A stretch of 64,000 nucleotides of DNA from Microbacterium sp. TPD7012. GTDB lineage: Bacteria; Actinomycetota; Actinomycetes; Actinomycetales; Microbacteriaceae. The position numbers and the translations under genes are program-made. This document shows, in pieces, positions 1 to 8,672 of this stretch (position 1 is the stretch's first letter; each line of letters begins with the position of its first letter). The notes under the pieces were generated by a model that saw only the letters and a program-made list of their open reading frames with translations, searched no databases and was not told the origin of the DNA. The stretch lies in the NCBI RefSeq assembly GCF_003075395.1, contig NZ_QDFV01000001.1, positions 434,001 to 498,000 of the forward strand, given 5' to 3'.

Positions 1-434
1 AGCAGGTCGCCGATGCCGCCTGCCTGGGCCATCTCGTGCGCCTTCTGCACATTGGGGGAGAAGACCGAGCTCTCGGCGTAGCCGTGCCAGACGCCGGCGT
101 CCTCGACGATCCGGAGGATCTCGGCGGCCTCGGCGCCGGTGCGGGCCAGCGGCTTGGTGCAGATGATGCCCTTGCCCGCCGCGGCCGCGATGCGCACGGC
201 CTCGACGTGGGCCTCGTTCGGCAGTGCCACGACGACGACGTCGATCTCGGGATTCGCGCACAGCTCGGCGATGTCGGTGTAGCTGCTCGGGCTGCTCCAT
301 CGGGCGGCGAAGTCCGCTGCACGCTCGGGGTTGCGCGAGAAGTTGGCGACGAGGACGCCGTCGCGGACGTCGAGCAGGGAATCGGCGTACGAGTCTGCGA
401 TGAACCCGGAGCCGAGGATGCCGACACGAATCAC
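1..434 (-). CDS. Gfo/Idh/MocA-family oxidoreductase, N-terminal part
   Basis: Only the first 144 or so codons lie in the window; the gene runs off the left edge. The N-terminus shows a dinucleotide-binding Rossmann start (VGILGSGFIADSYA), a second strand with VVVVALPNEAH, and the family signature CTKPLART, where the lysine is the usual catalytic or cofactor-contacting residue. Such enzymes oxidise or epimerise sugars and inositols with NAD(P). The GTG start at 434 is chosen because a strong Shine-Dalgarno (AAGGAGGT) lies a few bases upstream and the Rossmann motif begins at once. It is divergent from a sugar ABC importer, so a role in metabolising the imported sugar is likely but inferred. 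Confidence 0.88.
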   Translation of the reverse strand, partial: MIRVGILGSGFIADSYADSLLDVRDGVLVANFSRNPERAADFAARWSSPSSYTDIAELCANPEIDVVVVALPNEAHVEAVRIAAAAGKGIICTKPLARTGAEAAEILRIVEDAGVWHGYAESSVFSPNVQKAHEMAQAGGIGDL

Positions 435-463
435 TGGGAGACCTCCTTCAAGGGCTGTTGTCC

Positions 464-479
464 ACAAGATACCACTTGT
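464..479. promoter_or_regulatory. Dyad in the divergent promoter region
   Basis: The sequence reads ACAAG, six bases, then CTTGT: a 16-bp inverted repeat. It lies in the AT-rich 177-bp gap between the oxidoreductase and the ABC importer and is the clearest operator candidate for either. Further AT-rich stretches (CTATTTTT, TATATATG) follow and probably carry the promoters. No regulator gene is adjacent, so the binding protein is unknown. Confidence 0.4.
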
Positions 480-611
480 CTTGAATCTGTCTACTATTTT
501 TCCATACCTCTTGCTACCGCATACAGACCTATATATGCTGACCAGCACCACGCGCCGCCGCAAAGGTGTGGCAGGTCCCCGAAGACCGCGCGTCACTTCA
601 GAGAGAAGGTC

Positions 612-1892
612 ATGATGCGCTCAGCCACTGCACCGCTCGCCGCCCTCGCTGTCACCACGCTCGTCCTCGGCCTCGCCGGGTGTGCGACCGGAAGTGGCGG
701 CGAAGACGGGGATTCCGTCACGCTCACCCTCGGCACGTGGCGCACCGAGGACGCCACGATGTGGGAGAACGACATCATCCCCGCGTTCGAGGAGAGCCAC
801 CCCGGCATCAAGGTCGAGTACGCCCCGATCGACACGAACGACTACAACGCCGCGATCCAGTCGCAGATCGACGGCGGCACCGGACCGGACGTCATCATGT
901 GCCGTCCGTTCGACGTGAACCGCTCGTGGATCGAGAAGGGATACTTCGAACCGCTCGACGGTCTCGACGCGATCGGCTCCTTCCCGGAGTCGGCGCTCGC
1001 CGCATGGGAGGGCGACGACGGAAACCCGTACTGCGTGCCCGTGGCATCCGTCCTCGCCGGCTTCTACTACAACACCGCGATCTTCGACGAGCTGGGACTC
1101 GAGGTGCCGAAGACGCAGGACGAGTTCCTCGAGGTGCTCGACGCGATCAAGGAGGACGGCACCTACGCGCCGCTCGCGCTGGGCAGCGCCGACGGCTGGC
1201 AGCTGGCCTACAACATGCTCTACCAGGTCGGCCCGAACGCCTGGAAAGGCGAGGAGGGGCGCCTCGGACTCATCGACGGGTCGAAGAAGCTCACCGACCC
1301 CGAGTTCGTCGAGGGCTTCCGTGTGTTCGACGCGTTCAAGGACTACCTTCCCAGCGGCTACGAGGCCATCTCCTACGAGGACATGACCCAGCTGTTCACG
1401 CTCGGTCAGGCGGCGATCCTGCCCGACGGCTCCTGGCAGATCTCGCAGGTCACCTCGACCGGGTTGGACGTCGGCGTCTTCGGCGCTCCGCCTGCCGAGG
1501 AGGGCGGCCAGCGCTACCAGCAGGAGATGGCCGACATGGCCTTCGGCCTGAACGCCTCCGGCAAGAACAAGGAGGCCGCGACCGAGTTCGTCGAGTGGCT
1601 CGGCACGAGCGAGTTCCAGCAGCTCTACGTGAACAAGCTGCCGGGCTTCTTCTCGATGGGATCCGAGCCGGTGAAGTACGACAACGCCCTGGCGCAGGAC
1701 TTCGCCGACCTGAAGGAGGGAGCCGAGCTCACCTCGCGCCTCGCCCTCGACCGTCTGAGCGCCGGCCAGCCGCCGCTGGACGACGAGATCTGGCGGGTCG
1801 CCCAGCTCATGTACAACAGCGGGCTCTCGCCTGAGGAGGCCACGGCCGAACTCCAGAAGAGCCTCGAGTCCTGGTACACGCCCACTCCGTGA
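612..1892 (+). CDS. Sugar ABC transporter substrate-binding lipoprotein
   Basis: This 426-residue protein begins with a lipoprotein signal peptide whose lipobox is LAGC, followed by a Ser/Gly/Asp-rich linker and a family 1 extracellular solute-binding fold (TLGTWRTED, then GPDVIMCRPFD). It should capture a sugar outside the membrane and hand it to the two permeases that follow. Two ATGs lie in tandem (612 and 615); GAGAGAAGG upstream serves either. A strong hairpin after the stop, before the permease, would stabilise this message relative to the permeases. The substrate cannot be read from the sequence. Confidence 0.93.
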   Translation: MMRSATAPLAALAVTTLVLGLAGCATGSGGEDGDSVTLTLGTWRTEDATMWENDIIPAFEESHPGIKVEYAPIDTNDYNAAIQSQIDGGTGPDVIMCRPFDVNRSWIEKGYFEPLDGLDAIGSFPESALAAWEGDDGNPYCVPVASVLAGFYYNTAIFDELGLEVPKTQDEFLEVLDAIKEDGTYAPLALGSADGWQLAYNMLYQVGPNAWKGEEGRLGLIDGSKKLTDPEFVEGFRVFDAFKDYLPSGYEAISYEDMTQLFTLGQAAILPDGSWQISQVTSTGLDVGVFGAPPAEEGGQRYQQEMADMAFGLNASGKNKEAATEFVEWLGTSEFQQLYVNKLPGFFSMGSEPVKYDNALAQDFADLKEGAELTSRLALDRLSAGQPPLDDEIWRVAQLMYNSGLSPEEATAELQKSLESWYTPTP

Positions 1893-1897
1893 GGCCC

Positions 1898-1926
1898 TGC
1901 CGGGGGTGGAGCCTCCACCCCCGGCA
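1898..1926 (+). repeat. Intercistronic hairpin after the binding-protein gene
   Basis: TGCCGGGGGTGGAG and CTCCACCCCCGGCA are 14-base complementary arms separated by one base, so about 12 pairs can form with a small loop. It sits between the binding-protein stop and the permease start. Hairpins at this place in sugar ABC operons usually protect or attenuate the transcript so that more binding protein than permease is made. No U-tract follows. Confidence 0.7.
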
Positions 1927-1957
1927 TCCCCTGTTCCGTCGACGGAAAGCACCCCGA

Positions 1958-2842
1958 ATGATCCGCACACCCGCTCGCTATCGCCTGCTGGCGATGTTCG
2001 TGCTGCCGGCCCTCGTGGTCTACGTGGCCTTCGCGGTCTACCCCCTGCTGAGCTCGGTCTTCCTGAGCTTCTTCGAGTCCAGCGGGCAGACGAGCGCGTT
2101 CGTGGGCGTCGCCAACTATGTCGACCTGTTCACGAACCCGACCACCAGCGCCCGGTTCTGGAACGCCCTCGGCAACAACGTCGAGTTCTTCCTCATCCAC
2201 CTGCTCGTCGAGCTGCCCGTCGGCCTGCTCATGGCGGCGCTCCTCACGTCGGGCAGGATCCGGCGCTCGGTCGGGGTCTACCGCACACTGCTGTTCGTGC
2301 CCGCGACGCTCTCGGTCGTGATCGTCGGCTTCATCTGGCGGCTCATCATCAACCCGCTCTGGGGTGTCGTCGAGGTCCCGCTGCTCGGGCTCGAGGCCAC
2401 CGCGCTGCCGACGATCTCGCTGATGTCGGTCTGGCAGTACATCGGCATCCCGATGATCTTCCTCTACACCGCTCTCCTCGCCATCCCCGACGACGTGATC
2501 GAGGCATCGCGGATCGACGGCGCGGGCGCCTGGACGGCGTTCTGGCGGATCAAGTTCCCGCTGATCGCGCCGCAGTTCGGACTGATCGTGATCCTCACCT
2601 ACATCTGGACGTTCAACGGGTTCGACATCGTCTACGCCCTGAACGGGTCCGCCCCCGGGCCGAACTACTCGACCGACATCCTCGGCACCTTCTTCTACCG
2701 CTCGTTCTTCGGATCCAGCGGCCAGGTCGCCGACCTCGACCTCGGCGCGACCGTCGCATCGGTGATCTTCGTCCTCATCCTCGCGACCACGGCCCTCTAC
2801 TTCTGGGCCGTGCAGCGCCGGCTGAAGTCCTACGAGCTCTAG
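1958..2842 (+). CDS. Sugar ABC transporter permease, MalF-like
   Basis: This 294-residue inner-membrane protein has about six hydrophobic segments and the EAA-type cytoplasmic loop (EASRIDGAGAWTAFWRI) that docks on the ATPase. It pairs with the following permease to form the membrane channel for the sugar bound by the preceding lipoprotein. The ATG at 1958 is chosen because GGAAAG precedes it and the first membrane segment starts soon after. Family CUT1 of the carbohydrate importers is inferred from the arrangement and size. No ATPase gene lies in the operon. Confidence 0.93.
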   Translation: MIRTPARYRLLAMFVLPALVVYVAFAVYPLLSSVFLSFFESSGQTSAFVGVANYVDLFTNPTTSARFWNALGNNVEFFLIHLLVELPVGLLMAALLTSGRIRRSVGVYRTLLFVPATLSVVIVGFIWRLIINPLWGVVEVPLLGLEATALPTISLMSVWQYIGIPMIFLYTALLAIPDDVIEASRIDGAGAWTAFWRIKFPLIAPQFGLIVILTYIWTFNGFDIVYALNGSAPGPNYSTDILGTFFYRSFFGSSGQVADLDLGATVASVIFVLILATTALYFWAVQRRLKSYEL

Positions 2843-2851
2843 GAGCGCAAG

Positions 2852-3754
2852 ATGGCCACCGACACTCTCACCGCCCCTCCGGCCGCCTCCGAGCCGGCGC
2901 CCGTCGTCGCGCGCAGGCGGCCGCGCCGCGCCGCCGACGTGTTCGCCGGGGGAGGGGTGCACCTGCTGCTGATCGTGATGGCGATCTTCTCGATCGTGCC
3001 GATCCTCATCGTGCTGATGAACTCGTTCAAGACGACGCAGGGCATCTTCGGCTCGCCGTTCGCCCTGCCGGATGCCGAGACGTTCAACCTGCAGGGCTAC
3101 ATCAACGTGTTCACCCGCGGGAACTTCCTGCTCAACTACCAGAACAGCCTGATCGTCACGATCGCCACCATCGTGCTGACCATCGTGCTGGGCACCCTGG
3201 CCGCCTGGGCGCTCGTGGAGTACAAGGTGCCCATCACCCCGGTCCTCGCCGGATTCTTCGTGGTCGGCATCATGCTGCCGATCCGCCTGGGCACCGTGCC
3301 GCTGATCAAGATCATGACGTCGTGGGCGCTGATGGACACGCTCACCGCCCTGATCCTCGTCTACACGGCTATGCAGCTGCCGCTCGCGATCGCACTGATG
3401 ACCACCTATTTCCGCGCCGTGCCGACCGAGCTCAAGGAGGCGGCTCGCATCGACGGGGCGGGCGAGTGGCGCACGCTCTCGATCACGCTGCCGATCGTCC
3501 GGGTGGGCATCGCCGCCGTCGCATCCATCACGATGCTGCCGGTCTGGAACGACCTGTGGTTCCCGCTGATCCTCGCGCCGAGCAAGGAGAACCAGACCGT
3601 GACGCTCGGGGTGCAGCAGTTCGTCGGGCAGTTCCAGAACGACTACCCGGCTCTGCTCGCCTCGCTGACGCTCGGCGCCGTGCCGCTCGTCATCCTCTTC
3701 GCCGTCTTCTCCCGGCAGTACATCGCCGGCCTGACCAAGGGCTACGGCAAGTGA
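2852..3754 (+). CDS. Sugar ABC transporter permease, MalG-like
   Basis: This 300-residue membrane protein is the second channel half. Its EAA loop (EAARIDGAGEWRTLSITLPI) is closer to the consensus than that of its partner, and about six hydrophobic segments are visible. The start at 2852 follows AGGAGCG with only nine bases from the previous stop, so the two permeases are co-translated. The N-terminus carries an extra 30 or so Pro/Ala/Arg-rich residues before the first membrane segment. Confidence 0.93.
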   Translation: MATDTLTAPPAASEPAPVVARRRPRRAADVFAGGGVHLLLIVMAIFSIVPILIVLMNSFKTTQGIFGSPFALPDAETFNLQGYINVFTRGNFLLNYQNSLIVTIATIVLTIVLGTLAAWALVEYKVPITPVLAGFFVVGIMLPIRLGTVPLIKIMTSWALMDTLTALILVYTAMQLPLAIALMTTYFRAVPTELKEAARIDGAGEWRTLSITLPIVRVGIAAVASITMLPVWNDLWFPLILAPSKENQTVTLGVQQFVGQFQNDYPALLASLTLGAVPLVILFAVFSRQYIAGLTKGYGK

Positions 3755-3785
3755 GCCGTCCCGTCCGACCTGAAGGAGTCTCACC

Positions 3786-5162
3786 ATGACCATCGCGACC
3801 ATCGACCCGAGCACCGGCGAGCTGGTGCAGGAGTTCCCGGCGCACACCGCGGCGCAGGTGGAGGAGATCCTGTCGAGGGCGGATGCCGCGAACGAGCTCA
3901 TGGCGCGCTCGACCTTCGCCGAGCGCGCGGAGTGGATGCGACGGGCCGCAGATCTGCTCGACGCCGACCTGGAGCACGCCGCGGGCCTCGCGGTCCTCGA
4001 GATGGGCAAGACCCTCGGCACGGCGAAGTACGAGGTGACCAAGTCGGCGAACGGAATGCGCTGGTACGCCGACCACGCGGAGGAGTACCTCGCCGCGGAG
4101 GAGCCCGTGCCCGCGGCATCCGTCGGGGCGTCGGCGGCGCGCGTCGAGTTCCAGCCGCTGGGCACCGTGCTCGCGGTGATGCCGTGGAACTATCCCTTCT
4201 GGCAGGTCATCCGCTTCGCCGCCCCGGCGCTGATGGCCGGCAACACCGGGCTGCTCAAGCACGCGTCGAGCGTGCCGCAGACCGCGCTGTACCTGGGTGA
4301 GCTTTTCGCGCGGGCGGGATTCCCGGCCGGAGCCTTCCAGACGCTGCTGATCGAAGGGGCTGCGGCATCCGCTCTGCTCGACGATCGTCGCATCCGTGCG
4401 GTGACGCTGACGGGGTCGGTCGGCGCCGGTGCGGCAGTGGCCGCGGCCGCGGGACGCAACATCAAGAAGAGCGTGCTGGAGCTCGGCGGAACGGATGCCT
4501 TCGTCGTCATGCCGTCGGCCGACATCGCGCGCTCCGCCAGGATGGGCGCGGCCTCGCGCACGCAGAACAGCGGGCAGTCGTGCATCTGCGCCAAGCGGTT
4601 CTTCGTGCACGCCGACGTCTACGACGAGTGGCTCGAGGCGTTCGTGGGCGAGATGAGCGCGACGACCTTCGGCGACCCGCGGGAGGAGGACACCGGCTTC
4701 GGCCCGATGGCGACCGCGCAGGTGCGGGCCGATGCGCACGAGCTGGTGGCGGATGCCGTCGCCCAGGGTGTGACGGTCCGGACGGGCGGTGAGCTGCCCG
4801 AGGGTCCGGGCTGGTTCTATCCGGCGACCGTGCTGACCGAGGTGACGCCCGAGATGCGCATCTTCCGCGAGGAGTGCTTCGGCCCCGTGGCCTGCGTGTA
4901 CAAGGTGGCTTCGATCGATGAGGCGATCGCTGCGGCGAACGACTCCGACTTCGGGCTGGCGGCCGGTGTCTGGTCGGCGGACGCCGATGAGATCGCTCGA
5001 CTGCAGCGCGAGCTGGAGTTCGGCAGTGTCTTCGCCAACGGCAACTCCGCCTCGTTCTTCGGCCTCCCCTTCGGTGGCGTGAAGGACTCGGGGTACGGAC
5101 GCGAGCTCGGCTCGTTCGGCATCCGCGAGTTCGTGAACGCGAAGACGGTGTGGACGGCCTGA
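3786..5162 (+). CDS. NAD(P)-dependent aldehyde dehydrogenase
   Basis: The 458-residue protein is a full-length aldehyde dehydrogenase close to the succinate-semialdehyde dehydrogenase branch. Visible motifs are PWNYP (Asn135), LLKHAS (Lys158), TLTGSVGAG for the cofactor, ELGG (general base Glu232) and GQSC (nucleophile Cys266). It oxidises an aldehyde to the acid. It sits 31 bases behind the ABC permease with a good AAGGAG site, so it is probably in that operon and acts on a product of the imported sugar. Lactaldehyde, glycolaldehyde or a semialdehyde are all possible; the sequence does not decide. Confidence 0.9.
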   Translation: MTIATIDPSTGELVQEFPAHTAAQVEEILSRADAANELMARSTFAERAEWMRRAADLLDADLEHAAGLAVLEMGKTLGTAKYEVTKSANGMRWYADHAEEYLAAEEPVPAASVGASAARVEFQPLGTVLAVMPWNYPFWQVIRFAAPALMAGNTGLLKHASSVPQTALYLGELFARAGFPAGAFQTLLIEGAAASALLDDRRIRAVTLTGSVGAGAAVAAAAGRNIKKSVLELGGTDAFVVMPSADIARSARMGAASRTQNSGQSCICAKRFFVHADVYDEWLEAFVGEMSATTFGDPREEDTGFGPMATAQVRADAHELVADAVAQGVTVRTGGELPEGPGWFYPATVLTEVTPEMRIFREECFGPVACVYKVASIDEAIAAANDSDFGLAAGVWSADADEIARLQRELEFGSVFANGNSASFFGLPFGGVKDSGYGRELGSFGIREFVNAKTVWTA

Positions 5163-5647
5163 CGCTGACGGCGTCCGCGGCGGCGTCCGTCGGTGCGTCT
5201 TCGCGCACCGGCGCCGTCCGGCATCTGGCGGCCGGGGCGGGGATGCTCGCCCTGATGGCACCCGCGCTGCTGCTCGGTCACGCCTCGCTGGCAGGCATCG
5301 GTGTGACGCTCGCGTTCTTCGCGTGGGCGACGGCCGCCGCCGTCCACGCTCGTCGCCGGAATCGGGTGGGGCCATGCGGAGGGGCGGTCGGGGACCCGTT
5401 CGCGATGGGGCTGATGATGGCCGTCCCGTACCTCGCACTCGGCTTCGGCGGGCACGCGCACGGTACGGGTGCCGACGTCGGCTCGACCGGGACCGTGGCG
5501 GTGGCGGTCATCGGCCTGCTGATCGTCGCCGGCTGGACGGCGCTGCGCGCGGGCGCGGCGAGGGCGGACCGCGCGGGGCGGTTCGGCTTCTGGTCGTGCC
5601 TCCTGATGATGCTCGGGATGCTGGCCGCCATGAGCATCCCGTCGTGA
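5150..5647 (+). CDS. Small membrane protein of unknown function
   Basis: This 165-residue protein overlaps the end of the aldehyde dehydrogenase by 13 bases, which suggests translational coupling. It has about four or five hydrophobic segments (around residues 25-45, 48-65, 83-98, 115-130 and 145-160) and an internal HAHGTGAD stretch. I recognise no family. The start is uncertain because the first 20 residues are low in complexity; the frame is supported by GC3 bias and by the conserved-looking membrane segments. Confidence 0.6.
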   Translation: MDGLTLTASAAASVGASSRTGAVRHLAAGAGMLALMAPALLLGHASLAGIGVTLAFFAWATAAAVHARRRNRVGPCGGAVGDPFAMGLMMAVPYLALGFGGHAHGTGADVGSTGTVAVAVIGLLIVAGWTALRAGAARADRAGRFGFWSCLLMMLGMLAAMSIPS

Positions 5648-5656
5648 TGGCGTGAG

Positions 5657-6535
5657 TCATTCCGCCCTCTCCTCTCCGAGCACCTCGAACAGGCTCGAGA
5701 AGCCCTGATCGCCGTGGCCGTCGGCGATGCGCCGATCCATCAGTCTCTTGACCTCCCGCATCCGCACGGCGTCGACGCCGAGGGAGTCGCGATGGCTGAT
5801 CAGATCGTCCATCAGGGCGGCCTGCACGTCGAGGGAGCCGAGGTCCGGTCCGTACTCGCCGCTCGCGACCGCGGCGCCGAAGGCGTTCACGAGCGGTGCG
5901 TAGCCGCCGATCGAGCCGGCGACTCTCTCCGCGAAGGCGGCGACGTCGACGCCTTCCGCTCGCACGAGGTCGAAGGTGTGCAGGAGCCCGATGAGGAACT
6001 CGTAGCCGACCGCCACCTGCGCCATGAACTCCACCCCGGCGAGCCCCGGGTCCTCGCCGTAGTAGGCGACGGTGCCGAGCTGCTCCAGCATCGGTCGGTG
6101 CGCCTCCCAGGCGTCGCGGTCGCCGCTGAACGAGAGCAACATGGTCGGGGTGCCGATGTACGGCGGGTCGCCCATGAGCCCGCCGTCGACGTACGTCGCG
6201 CCCTGTCCGTGCGCCCACTCCGCGATGCTGCGCGCCTGAGCGGGCGAGCCGCTGGTGACGTTCACGAGCACGCGCCCTGCGACGGCGCCCGCGATCGTCT
6301 CCCGCACCGCATCGACGGCGGTGCTGTCGAGCAGGCACAGGATGACGAGCGGGCTCGCTGCGACGGCATCCGACGGGGTCTTCGCCACCGCGGCACCCGC
6401 CGCGGCCAGGGGGTCGGCCCTGCTCGCCGTGCGGTTCCAGACCGTCGTGCGGTACCCGCGATCGAGGAGGGTCTTCGCGATCGCGGATCCCATGTTCCCG
6501 AGACCGATCACCGTGACCTGGCTGTTCGTCGTCAT
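5657..6535 (-). CDS. Imine-reductase-like NAD(P)-dependent oxidoreductase
   Basis: The 292-residue protein has the Rossmann start VIGLGNMGSA followed by TVWNRTASRAD, where the NRT..R pattern usually signals NADPH. The stretches VNVTSGSPAQAR, DGGLMGDPPYIGTP and YYGEDPGL match imine reductases of the 6-phosphogluconate/3-hydroxyisobutyrate dehydrogenase superfamily better than true hydroxyisobutyrate dehydrogenases. These dimeric enzymes reduce cyclic imines to amines. It follows the MFS gene by 14 bases, with GGGAG as ribosome site, so both belong to one SoxR-controlled transcript. The natural substrate is unknown. Confidence 0.85.
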   Translation of the reverse strand: MTTNSQVTVIGLGNMGSAIAKTLLDRGYRTTVWNRTASRADPLAAAGAAVAKTPSDAVAASPLVILCLLDSTAVDAVRETIAGAVAGRVLVNVTSGSPAQARSIAEWAHGQGATYVDGGLMGDPPYIGTPTMLLSFSGDRDAWEAHRPMLEQLGTVAYYGEDPGLAGVEFMAQVAVGYEFLIGLLHTFDLVRAEGVDVAAFAERVAGSIGGYAPLVNAFGAAVASGEYGPDLGSLDVQAALMDDLISHRDSLGVDAVRMREVKRLMDRRIADGHGDQGFSSLFEVLGEERAE

Positions 6536-6549
6536 GATGTCGTTCTCCC

Positions 6550-7989
6550 TCAGTTCGTGGTCGCGTCGGTCGACTGCTCGTCGTCGGACCTCAGCCCGAT
6601 GCCCCAGCTCGCGCCGCGCGCGATGAAGACCCCGATCACGGTGACGCCGGCGAACGCCAGCATGAGCAGCCGCGCCGATCCGACGATGTCGGGCATGGCG
6701 AGGTTGACGAGCACTCCGGCCATCGCCGCGCTGAACGCGCTCGCGATGATGAACACGGTGTTCACCGCGGCCGCCGCCTTGGCGCCCTCCTCCTCGCCCG
6801 ACGTGCTGCCGAGCGCCGCGACCGTCAGATGCGGGAAGCCCAGTCCGATTCCGGCTCCCGCGACGAACAGCGTCAGGAACCACAGCGCGATGACGAGGGT
6901 CGACGGTCCCTCGTGCTGGAGCAGGCCGTAGGCGGCCAGGCCGATCGCGACCACCAGGGGGCCGAGGACGATGAGCGCGCGCCGGGATCGGATGCCGGAC
7001 GCGTTGGACGTGAAGATCTGCGTGATCGACCAGCCGAGCGAGAGGACTGCGCCCAGGAAGCCGGCCACGAACGGCGCCAGCCCGCCGATCTCCTGGCCGA
7101 ACAGCGGGATGAACGCCTCAGTGCCGATCGCGAAGGCCAGCACGGCGACGGTGAGGTAGACCCAGCCGAGCGAGGAGCCGTGGGCGAACGTCACGCGGGG
7201 GAGGATGCCGCGGCTGCCGCGCTTCTCGTGGCGCAGGAACCACAGGCCGAGGACCACACCGACGACGAGGGCGGCTGCCGTGCCGAGACCGGCCGGGACC
7301 ACGCTCGCGATCCCGACGGCGGCGACCCCGCCGGACAGGAGGACGAGCGAGAGCCAGGGGATCGACTCGCTGGAGCGGGCCCGCGCCGTCCTCGGCAGTG
7401 CACGGACCACGACGATCCCGATGAGTGCGGCGACGACGGCGAGCCCGATGAAGGTGACCCGCCAGGCATCCAGCTGCGCGAAGACACCCCCGACCACCGG
7501 GCCGACGATGTTGCCGACGCCCCACATCGCCGACACCAGGGCGGCACCCCGTGCCCACAGGCGCTCGGGCAGTGCCCGCTGGATGAGGGCATAGCCGAGG
7601 CCGGCCAGCAGTCCGCCGCCGAGACCCTGCACCGCGCGACCGAAGAGCAGCGCCGACATCCACGGGCTCGCCGCGCACAGCAGCGAACCGAGCGCGAACA
7701 GTCCCAGCGCCAGCAGGTAGGCCCGTACGGCGCCCTGCTGTGTGAGGATCCTGCTCACCAGCATCGAGCTGACCACCGAGGCCAGCAGGAAGGTCATCAT
7801 GGTCCACGCGTAGAACTCGGCTCCGCCGATGTCGCCGACGATCGTGGGGAGGAGGCTCGTCGTGAGATACACGTTGCTCGCCTCGAGCAGCACTCCACCG
7901 GCGAGCACGGAGGCGACGGGGGCGTAGCGGCTGCCGAGCAGCTCGCGCCAGGTGCCGCCGGCCGCGGTCTTGTCTGAGGTCTGCGTCAT
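6550..7989 (-). CDS. MFS multidrug-type exporter
   Basis: This 479-residue membrane protein has a dozen or more hydrophobic segments and motifs of the drug:H+ antiporter DHA2/QacA-like group: the first helix leads into LPTIVGDIGG, then LLFGRAVQGLGGGLLAG and VGNIVGPVVGG (antiporter motif C type). It should export a toxic, possibly redox-active, compound. GAGAAGGA lies before the ATG. The gene is first in a two-gene transcript with the imine-reductase-like enzyme, and its upstream region holds a SoxR box shared with divergent soxR. Confidence 0.92.
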   Translation of the reverse strand: MTQTSDKTAAGGTWRELLGSRYAPVASVLAGGVLLEASNVYLTTSLLPTIVGDIGGAEFYAWTMMTFLLASVVSSMLVSRILTQQGAVRAYLLALGLFALGSLLCAASPWMSALLFGRAVQGLGGGLLAGLGYALIQRALPERLWARGAALVSAMWGVGNIVGPVVGGVFAQLDAWRVTFIGLAVVAALIGIVVVRALPRTARARSSESIPWLSLVLLSGGVAAVGIASVVPAGLGTAAALVVGVVLGLWFLRHEKRGSRGILPRVTFAHGSSLGWVYLTVAVLAFAIGTEAFIPLFGQEIGGLAPFVAGFLGAVLSLGWSITQIFTSNASGIRSRRALIVLGPLVVAIGLAAYGLLQHEGPSTLVIALWFLTLFVAGAGIGLGFPHLTVAALGSTSGEEEGAKAAAAVNTVFIIASAFSAAMAGVLVNLAMPDIVGSARLLMLAFAGVTVIGVFIARGASWGIGLRSDDEQSTDATTN

Positions 7990-8067
7990 CGATCGTTCCT
8001 TCTCGGCGTCGGAGGGAGGCGATGGGCCTCCGCGGCGCCGATTGCCGGCGACCTTTCGTCACCGTAT

Positions 8068-8089
8068 GACCTCAAGTAAGGTTGAGGTC
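8068..8089. promoter_or_regulatory. SoxR box between the MFS gene and soxR
   Basis: GACCTCAA and TTGAGGTC are perfect eight-base arms around a six-base centre (GTAAGG). The core fits the known SoxR operator CCTCAAG-N4-TTGAGG pattern. It lies 15 bases before the soxR start and about 80 bases before the MFS start, so it could serve both directions. Confidence 0.88.
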
Positions 8090-8103
8090 AAGGGGAGGTC
8101 GAG

Positions 8104-8544
8104 ATGTCTCTGGAACCCGATGATCTGCTCGCGATCGGCGAGGTCACGCAGCGCACCGGCGTGCCGGCATCCGCTCTGCACTTCTACGAGCAGCTCGGCC
8201 TCATCGCCTCGACGCGCACCCCGGGGAATCAGCGCCGGTATCGCCGCCACATGCTGCGGCGCGTCTCTCTGATCGTCGTGGCGAAGCGGCTCGGCATCCC
8301 GCTGAGCGATGTGCAGGACGTCTTCGAGAGCCTGCCGCTCGACGACCCGCCCTCGCAGCGCGACTGGCAGCGGGTCGCGAAGCTCTGGCGCACGCAGCTC
8401 GAGCTGCGGCGCACGCAGCTCGACCATCTGCAGCGCGAGCTCACCGGCTGCATCGGGTGCGGGTGCCTCTCGCTCAAGGCGTGCCGGCTGCTCAACCCGG
8501 AGGACGCGCTCGGCGTCGACGGGCCGGGGCCGCGTCGCATCTGA
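8104..8544 (+). CDS. soxR: Redox-sensing MerR-family activator SoxR
   Basis: The 146-residue protein has a MerR winged helix (AIGEVTQRTGVPASALHFYE), a dimerisation helix and a C-terminal cluster CIGCGCLSLKAC. That C-x2-C-x-C-x5-C spacing is diagnostic of SoxR and binds a [2Fe-2S] cluster; oxidation of the cluster switches on the target promoter. GGGGAGGTC before the ATG is a good ribosome site. The divergent MFS/imine-reductase pair is the evident target. In actinobacteria SoxR generally answers to redox-active small molecules rather than superoxide (established for Streptomyces); that applies here by inference. Confidence 0.96.
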   Translation: MSLEPDDLLAIGEVTQRTGVPASALHFYEQLGLIASTRTPGNQRRYRRHMLRRVSLIVVAKRLGIPLSDVQDVFESLPLDDPPSQRDWQRVAKLWRTQLELRRTQLDHLQRELTGCIGCGCLSLKACRLLNPEDALGVDGPGPRRI

Positions 8545-8642
8545 CGCGGGCCCTGAGCGCACCGCACCGCGCTGGCGCGGAGCGGGCGCTGGACGCGCTC
8601 TCGTCGCCAGGCGCATCCGTGCGCTCTGCAGGGGTTTCGGGA

Positions 8643-8659
8643 ATACCCATGTGGGGTAT
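8643..8659. promoter_or_regulatory. CsoR-type operator 1
   Basis: ATACCC, five bases, then GGGTAT. This is the A-T-flanked C-run/G-run dyad bound by copper-sensing CsoR repressors. It lies 54 bases before the metallochaperone gene. Its centre is 30 bases, about three helical turns, from operator 2. Confidence 0.8.
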
Positions 8660-8672
8660 ACAGTTGTTCCCA

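Noticed and set aside
1625..4165. An 846-codon open frame on the minus strand across the first importer and aldehyde dehydrogenase
   Set aside because: The product is Arg/Glu/Asp-rich without any domain and runs antisense to three well-supported genes.
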